From assembly GCA_029931885.1 (NCBI GenBank), contig JAOZRJ010000011.1, positions 2,124-13,082 of the forward strand: a stretch of DNA of 10,959 bases. The letters run 5' to 3'. The DNA is from Candidatus Omnitrophota bacterium (GTDB taxonomy: Bacteria > Omnitrophota > Koll11 > Zapsychrales > Aceulaceae). Of this stretch, positions 1 through 9,000 are shown one piece after another; within the stretch, counting starts at the first letter, position 1, and each line of letters opens with the position of its first letter. Position numbers and translations under genes: made by a program. The notes under the pieces are model-generated. The model searched no databases and had not been told where the DNA came from. It worked only from the letters and a program-made list of their open reading frames with translations.

Positions 1-3000
1 CGCTTATACTTTCTCCGTCTTTAAATATTTTATCTTGCCTCGAATATGCTTCATAAGTGTTTATCAAAGAAATGTGCCCAACTCCTTCTCTTATCAACGC
101 AACAAGAATAAGCCATAATTCAACAATATCAACACTGTTTTCAGTGCTGTGAACTAAAACTACATTTTTATTTTTTAATTTCTCAGGTAAAGATACAACC
201 CAATATAAAGGACTTTTTTCTACTTTAATGATCTCGATTTTCTCGCTTTTAGCTACAATAACCTTTGCTGCCTCGTCAGCATCATTTTTTAATCTAGCAT
301 GCTGATACAATACACGATGCACCCACACATGGCCTTCTTTTTTCTTCTTTTTTTCAATTGGAAAAGTCCTAAGCTCCTTTATTTCTTTTTCATGAATATA
401 TGAACTGTTATCACAAAAAAGCTTCAAAATTTTATCATAACCATTTTTACTTGTGTACGGTGTATCAAAAGGCGTTATCTGCGGCTCATCTAAGATAAGA
501 TTAATTCTTTTTGCATCATACTCTCTTAATGAATTCATTAGCAAAACCATTCTCACAAAATCTTCACAAGAATCTATAGAATGGGTTATATCTATATCGG
601 CATTTCTTACTTCCCTAGAATTAAGAATTCGTATATATATCTCTTCATCAGGAAAACAATCTAAAAATATACTAATTTCTACTTTTTCTTTTTGCTTTAT
701 AGCAACGATGCTTTTCAAACTTTCTTTGTTCGCTAAATCTCGACTACCCTCGTACCCTTCGCCTCCTACAATATATTTTAAAACGAAGCTGGCAATAATA
801 TTAAGATCTCCCACGAATTCAAGATAAAACTTGGAAGGATTCTTCAATCCTATATCCACAGCTTTTTCTTGTCGAAATTTCAAGAGCCTCTCATATGATT
901 CAATAACTCTTTCTATTTCCTCAGAAATACAATCGTCTAAGAATGACTTATCATAAAAATACCTTAAGAGTTTTGACTTTTCTTTTGGCAGCTTATCTAT
1001 AGTAAAAAATTTATCGGTTAAAAGAATCGGCAATTTTTTAACAATAAATTCTTTCATCCCCAGCTCAACAACATTAATTAACCACTTAAAATCGAAAACA
1101 ACTCTTCTTTGCAAATCTAAGAATATAATAAGATTACGGCCTGCGAATCTCCCATATCCTAATCTAACAATATTCAAATATTCATCTGTCTTAAGCGAGA
1201 TCATATCTATGCATTCTTCATACAATAAAATTAACTCTTTTCTTATTTTAAAAAGAAACTTTTTATATATTTCCTCTGAACCCCAAATACATTTATAATC
1301 CCATAGTCGTATTAAAGTACTCGGTCTATCTCCTTCCCTCATACGCTCATCAAACAATTTATCAACTTTTAATTGATAGCGAGTTTTAATATGTCTTTTA
1401 TATAATTTATCAGAAGGACCTAAATCAAAACCGACAATTCTTAAACAATACGTTATTAGAAGTGCCACTTTTTCCTCAATTATTTTTGCCACTCTTTCAT
1501 CTTTCGCGACAAAATCAAATTCTATATCAGATTCATAAGTAGGTTCTCCCCTTGAAAAAGAACCTACAAGCGCTATAGCAAAATCCCTGTCGGAAATATT
1601 AACTTTCTGTTTAACTAAATAATTCAATACTAAATCACAAGTTACCTTAAAAACTTCTAAACATTGCCAAGTATAAGCTTTAACATGCTCTTTATCAAAA
1701 ATGATATCTTTTCCTATAGATATTTTTAGTTCACGCTTTGCCATTCTAAATATTTCAGCAAGTTCTTCTAAAACATCATGTACTTCCTTAGAAATAAGAA
1801 ATTCCTCTACTTCTCCATGGGCATACACTTCCCTTGAAAGCGAAGTGTAATAAGGGCTGCTAACTGTAATCATTAGAACTCTAGCTGCGCTTAGTGCTTC
1901 TTTAATAGCTTCTTCAGACATCTCTCTTCTATCTTTAAATACAACATAATTCTTACCTTTAAAATATGCATACAAAACCGGCAAAGAAGAATTAATCCAA
2001 TCTTGGCTCGAAACAAACAAGGTATCCTCCCCACCATCATTCTCGCCCCTTGGAATCACTTGCTTCACTTCTCCCATAATAGATATTTTCTCATTTAAAA
2101 ATAATCCCCTGTAAATTTTCTTAGCAAACAAAGAGGCAACGGAATGAACCAAATGCGGCCTGAATTCCTCTGGAACAATATTTAAATATTCTAAACTTCT
2201 CCTTATTAACTCTTCCCTTGTGCTGTTATCTAACGCAAAAACTATCTGCATAAAAACATCCGGGCATTCTTTAATGAACCGCATCAAATACTTAACACCG
2301 CCTAAAGCCATTTTTCCTTTTAGCGATGCCATAGCCTTAACAATTGAATCCGGATTGTCTCTCAAATAAGGATAAATTCCTCTCTCAAAACTACTGTCTC
2401 CGGACTCAAAGATAACAAATGCTTTAATTTTTTCCGCACCGGCTTTCAATAATGTATTTGCTATATCTTTTAAAACACCTCCGCTATCAATAACATCATC
2501 GATAATAATTATATTTCTCCCTAAAATCTTTTCAGGGCTCAGTATCACTGTAGAATCTTTAACCGCCTGATAACGTTTGGCAGGAGGAAGATTGACATAG
2601 CCAACAGGCCATTTTCTTTGTTTTAAATAAACTAAATTAAGCTTTAATTCATTGGCTATTTCTTCCCCTAACATTTGCGTAGCATGTTGAGGTGTTGCAA
2701 CTCGAAATGCTATGCACCAATTAGATAAGTCTGGAATTTTCTCTTTAATTCGTGTGCTTAAAAGTTTGCCGAATGCGGCTATCTCGACAGGATCCCCAAT
2801 CTTAAACAAAATAAGTCTTTTTAGGTATTCTTTAATTTCAACGTCTGATAAAAGTGATATTTTATACACAGTATCTAATTTGAATCTTTTAGATGATACT
2901 TCTGGAAGGATTTGTTTTTTTATGGAAGGAAGCGATTTAAGAATTGGCGTTTTTAGCGTCGAAGTGATGTAGTATTTATTTACTCCTGCCTCTGGCCTCA

Positions 3001-6000
3001 ATGAAACAAGGGGTTGCTCAATTATCCAATTTTTTTCACCAATCTTTGCATTTTTCAACCTTTCAAGAATAGAATTTGAAGCATCTTCTAGGCCCATTTC
3101 TGCCTTGGCTAATTCAACGTATTTTATATTTATAATAAAATCTGGCTTCAACTGCTCTATTTTAAGAAAAGAAGCTTTGTTATCCTTCGACTTTAAGGCG
3201 ACTGTTAAGCATCCAAGCCTTGCGCCAGCCTCTATTTCTGCTCGTCCATCTCCTACAATTAAAACTTCTTTATTATTCCATATATATTGTTCTTTTCTTT
3301 TTTCTTCAATTAATTCTCCAATAATTTCATATTTGCCCTTTATTTCTTTTTCATCTAAGGAAAAACCTATCGTACCACAAATAACTTCACTTAATCCTAA
3401 AAACTCCACCTCTTCCTCCACGCCAGATTTATCTGAACCTGTTACCACATAACAAAGAACTTTTGCTTCTTTAAGATCGTACAATAATTCAGATACTTTA
3501 GGGAAAAGGAATTTATCCGGAAGGGTGCTTTCGCTTCTTATCGTCTCTAGACGGACATCTCTTACTTTATATATTTGATCAAGAAAAAATGCTGTAAAAC
3601 AGCTCGACAAATCATCAAGATTAATCTTTTCTTGAGGTGGAGAGCGTCCGTTTCTTCTTTTGCAATAATCAATCACCCATTTAAACTCACTATCGTTAAT
3701 TCCCCTTAATCTTGCTTCTTCGCAGACAGAAATAATTTGCTCACGATTAGTGAATCCTTTACTATTTTCAACCATATCATAAGCCCACTCCAAATCTTTT
3801 TCCTTAAGCTTTTTATCCATTACCAATTGCTTAACAATCGGCATTCTCCAATAACCATCTAAGCGCTCATCTCTTATAACAGAATCAACGATCAATTCCC
3901 ATTCTTCCTCATTGAGCTTTGCGCCAGAAATTATTTGAGCTACTAAAGGAGAAAGTATCCACTCCCATCCTTCACGAACACGAGACAACGTTCCATCCCA
4001 ATCAAAAATTGCCAACTTTGCAGAATAAGGCAATTTAAAAAATTTAAGATGTTCTTTGATCTGCTGGGATGCTTCTTTTTGATTTTCCAGCATAAATTCT
4101 TGCTGATCTACCCTTCTCGCTGCTTCACGGACAGTAGCAGGTCCTTGAAGATATTTTTCAACAAGCTCCATTAGTACTAAATCCTGGCCAATATAATTTA
4201 TGCCTATATCTTGTCGCCTTCTGTAAAATTCAGCCTCTTTTTTCCATGAAATTAAAATTTTAATCTGGTCATACGCGTCAACATATTTATCATTCTCTCT
4301 AATGAGAAGCAACCCTTCATTTTCTTCTTCCTCTAGTCGCCTCAATTGTTCTAAAACTTTTTTATTTTTATTCTTAAATTTATCGTTTAATGAATATTCC
4401 CATCCATAAGGAGCCAAAAACTCTTTAAAATAGGCCTTGGAAACATGCTGACGTCTTAAATAATGCTTAATTAAAGCAACAATCATCTTCATCGAGTAGT
4501 CTCCGGACATATACTTATCGAAATAATTACTTGCGAATTTTACTATTTCTTCATTTAATTGCAAAAGCTTATCTTCCGAAATCTCATCATTTTTAATAAT
4601 CTCAATAAATTCTTCATCATTAATATTAACAGGGAAATTTTTTCTAAATAAATACTTCTTTTTAAGATTTTTAAAAGTGATCTTGATATCTATTTTCTTA
4701 AATTTCTCAACTCCGTTAATACTCTCAGAAACATAATCAAAAACCTCTAAAAGCTGAGGAACATCTTCTTTTATCATGGAATTTAATGTAACTAAAATAT
4801 CGACAACGGAACGCGGCGAATTCTTTTCATCCCAGGCATCAACCGCAGCAAAACAAAAAGGATTATTATTATCAAAACTTTTAAATATCATTTCAGCTGT
4901 TATAGTTGTTGCCCCTGCTGATAAAGCTTCATCAATAAGAAATAATGTTTTTTTCTTCATAAGATCGGCGAGTACTGTATCTGAAAGAAGAACATTAAGA
5001 AGAGGACGTGCCGTATGCTTAACAGTATTACGCATATTTTTCGCTAGAAAACTTCCATTCTCAGAAAACAAACGCTTTACTTCAGCTAATCGCCTTGTCC
5101 TGCTGAATTTCTTAGCAAAAAAAATAACCTTCACTCTTTCAGCTAACTGAACATCTACATTCTTAATATCCAAGAGGTCTTCTTCTGTAATATTCCATAA
5201 TTTTCCAGCAAGCTTTCTTTTTAGATTGAAACCATGATATCTCGAATCTATGCCAGCCTCTGCAATCAATGTTATAATCTGACCTAAAGTCTTGCCCTTA
5301 AGCTCGCTAAAATCTTTAATCTCCCCTAAGCTTGATTGCCTTAAATAAGATAAAATAATCCCCTTATTCCTTTTAGGAAGCTTATCAAAAACCTGCTCAA
5401 AAGCTCGCCATCGCGCCCCATTTATCGGTTGCTCAATCTCCCCATCCATTAAAATCGTATTTATCATTTTAGCTAAATCCCCGGGCTTCTTATAACTGCT
5501 TATCCTCATCGAAAAGAATCCCTTCTCAAAATCTGTAATAATGCCTCTTTTGCTTAAAAATTCCACCAACCGTTCCCACGGTTTAACAAGAAGCAAGCTT
5601 CCTCTTTCGATAAATACTGGATAAAGTTTCTTCTTAGACTCTTTTATGTAGACAAGTAACGGCAAAAGATACAGCCACATTTCTTCAGGAGTTATAATTT
5701 TCTTTTTATTCTTCTCTAAATGAGAGGTATATTTTCGAACATCCTGAAAATGATATTTTAAAGCCTTGTAAAAAGTAACACTACGAAGTGTCTCTGCAGT
5801 AGCAGCCAGTCTATTTTTATATCCTCGAGGATGATAGCCGACAACTACCTCGCCCATTGCTGCACCAACTTCTATCGCGGTCTTTTTATCCTGAACTCTT
5901 AAGAAATGAAACCTACGTATTTGACGTAAATCAAGATCTGCACTATTACCTAAACCCTTCACAATTATGGTGCCTTTTTCTTTATAAAGAACATCAAGAA

Positions 6001-9000
6001 ATTTATCAGCCTCCTTTACCGTATAAAGGATAACTCTTCCGTCGCTGATAAACCTCATAATCTCTACCAATCTCTCATCATTTTCAATAAAATCACTAAT
6101 ATTTTGCTTTATTGATTTATGAAACGAGTCGCTTAATTTAGAATCAACCACAATTGCAATCTGCCAATTATTATTCTTTTCAGCTACATGCTCATATTTC
6201 TTTGCTTGAGCCAAAATATAAAGTAAATCAGCCGCCATTTCTCCTGCAGAACCGACAAAATAAGCCATTGATCGCGGCTTCGCATTAAAAACTTTATTTT
6301 CAAAAAGAACTCGTCCATCAACATCAACATCAACAAAAGAAATATTTCCTATATCTTTCTTAAATTGATCAAAACGCTCACCTTCGCTATCTAACAAAAT
6401 GCTTCCATCTAAAGAATTAGCTACTGCCAAAAGAGTAGCCCATTCTTTAGCTCCCAGACTAAATATATCAACTACCTCGGTAATTGCGTCATGCACTTTT
6501 CCATTCGCCTTAAAAATTTCATTGAAATCTGAAGAAAACCGATTAAAAAAAGTTGGCGAACTAAATTTCTCATCCAAATCCTCAGCAATACCTTGTTCTT
6601 GCGATAATAAAATCTTTGAATTTTCTTTAATCAACTCATCAACTATCCTTCCTCTAACTTTCTCTAAATCCAAACTTTTAAAAGGCTTTCTAATAATATC
6701 TATAACATCAATATTTTCTCCAAAACTTTTCCAGCATTCCTTTATCTCATTGCGTTCCCCCTCATTGATTATCCCAGTCATTCCTACTATTAAAATCTTG
6801 CTTGTCAACTCTGCACATATTTTTACAATTTTCATAGAATCTTCTTTGTATGGCACGTTACAATCTAAAAATAGTACATCTGGTTTTTGTTTTCTTATCT
6901 TCTCTATAGCTTCTAAGGCATTAAGCGCTGTTGTAATATTGGCATCTGGAAAAACATCTTCTAGGTAGAGTTCTTTCAAGGCCTTTAAAATTATTCTCTC
7001 ATCGTCTACTACCAAAATAGTAAGCTCTGAGATAGATTTCTTTTTAGAAACCTTTAAAGTGCCGACGTTCGATGAACTTGCTACAGCGCCAGAACTATTA
7101 ATCTCAGCTATCGCCATCTCACGAAATTTTCTAATTAATCCTTCCAATTTCTCATCAATTTTTAAAGTCTTCTCCTGAAGACTTTTTATACTTAAAATTA
7201 TCAATTCATACTGCCATTCCTTTAAATCATCAACAATCTCTTTAGTTGATTCCTCAAATTTATCTAAATCAGTTGATATACTATATGGACCAAAATCAAT
7301 TCTTTTCCATTCCTTTGACAACCGTTCTGTCTTATAAGCTTCAGAAATGTCCCAACTTTTTAATATTATATTTTTTCCACAACTATCTTCAACATCCGCA
7401 GTATCATGTCCAATATCAATACCAAATTTCAAAAAAAGCCCTTTTGCTTTATAAAATTCATCTAAACTAATGTGTATTGACTGATAATTAGTATCAATCC
7501 CTCCTGCTAACACCCACGGAAACCCTTCGCATCCTTCAATATATTTATAAAAATATCCTTCCTTAAAGGAACCCAAAGGCCACGCAATATGACTTTGACT
7601 ATAAAAGCCTTTCTTTAGGCAGTATCTATCTATAATTTTTATAATAAGATTTAACAAATATACATTGTGTCCTTGTCTTTTGCTCCAATTCATTCTTTTG
7701 GTAACAAATATCGGCTTTGAAGAAATAATAACTCCTCCTATTCCATTAATTTCCTGAAGCCATCCTTTGTACGCAATAGCTTCGGCTCCGCTATCAATTT
7801 CTTGCCATTCAACAGCTGAATCAAAAGAAACAATATCATCAATGTTCTGAATTGGTGAACTAGACTTTTTTGGTAAAACCGTTTTATTTTGATTTTTTCT
7901 ATCTTTCGATCCATCTTTCTTGCATTTTTTCCAAAATAGAAAATTATTTAATCTTTGCTTAATTCTTTGTTTCCATCCTTCATGCAAAATATTCTGAATA
8001 ACAAAATGCTCTGTATCAATAAACACACCCATCTCTGTTGCCGCAAGAGGTATCTCTTCTAAGCCTATAATCTTCTCAATTCTTTTAAGGCATTCTTTTA
8101 AATCTTTATTTGCCTTTTTTAACTCAAAAGCAATTTCTTTTTTCAATTGCGCATTACCACTAAAACAACCATGCCATCCTAATGCCGACTGCACTCTGCT
8201 CATTATATCTATGTCAAAAAGAGACTGTAGCTGACCTGTCTGCGCAAAAATACTTCTGCCTAAATATATAGACTCACATATAATATGCAAATCTGGATGG
8301 TTAATTTTTACTAAATTTCTTAAAATTGATACTTTCTGAGAGAATTCTTCAATGCTAAGATCACCTTCGAAAGAAAGACAATCCATCATCTTTTTTTTAC
8401 TTTCTGTTGTTAATTTTAACACCAAAATATTCGTCAAATCACCAACCGCAATAGCTTTATTTTGTTCGACTATTTTTTCAAATAAATCAAAACTAACTCC
8501 TCTTCTTTCTAATTTGTTATAAATATTTCTTATTAATTGATTATCATCGATTCCTGATAAAAAGAATATATGCCCCTGATCTTTCTTTAATCCAACATAA
8601 AAATGTTTTAGATCCTCATTACTTCTTAAATAAACATCATTGCTCAAGGCATCATATAAAAAGTAATAACTATACTCCAAGAAATTATCTAAAGAAATTT
8701 CACCATCTACTTCACGCTCGCTTATATTTAAAACAACGATCGCATTATTTGGCCCCTCACCAACCAGATAAGATAATATATCAGGATTATTCGTTGATAA
8801 AATTTCACGTTTCTGACTAGTAAAGGCTAAATGCCGAATCGCCTTAAATAATTTTTTATAAAATGCATCACGATCCTTCATCTTGCCGCTGCAGTAATTC
8901 TTAAATCTTTTTCTTGTAGCTTGAACAGGAAGCCAAATATCTCCGCAAAGAAGATGCAGCAAATAAACCAAATAATTTCCACCTAAGGTGGCTGCAATAA

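Noticed and set aside
453..7470. Plus-strand open frames at 453-827, 2712-2972, 3105-3452, 4776-5150, 6399-6968 and 7246-7470
   Set aside because: They lie entirely opposite conserved domains of the giant minus-strand gene. Their translations are Ser/Phe/Ile-rich, low-complexity-looking sequences with no recognisable motif, as expected for antisense shadows.
7725..7745. AGGAGG-like sequence on the minus strand that could start an internal gene
   Set aside because: It encodes the GIGGVI stretch of the giant protein, and no ATG, GTG or TTG lies at suitable spacing downstream. The frame continues upstream unbroken.
8391..8398. Run of eight T (A8 on the coding strand) as a programmed frameshift site
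   Set aside because: The zero frame stays open and domain-bearing on both sides, and the other frames close quickly, so no shift is needed.
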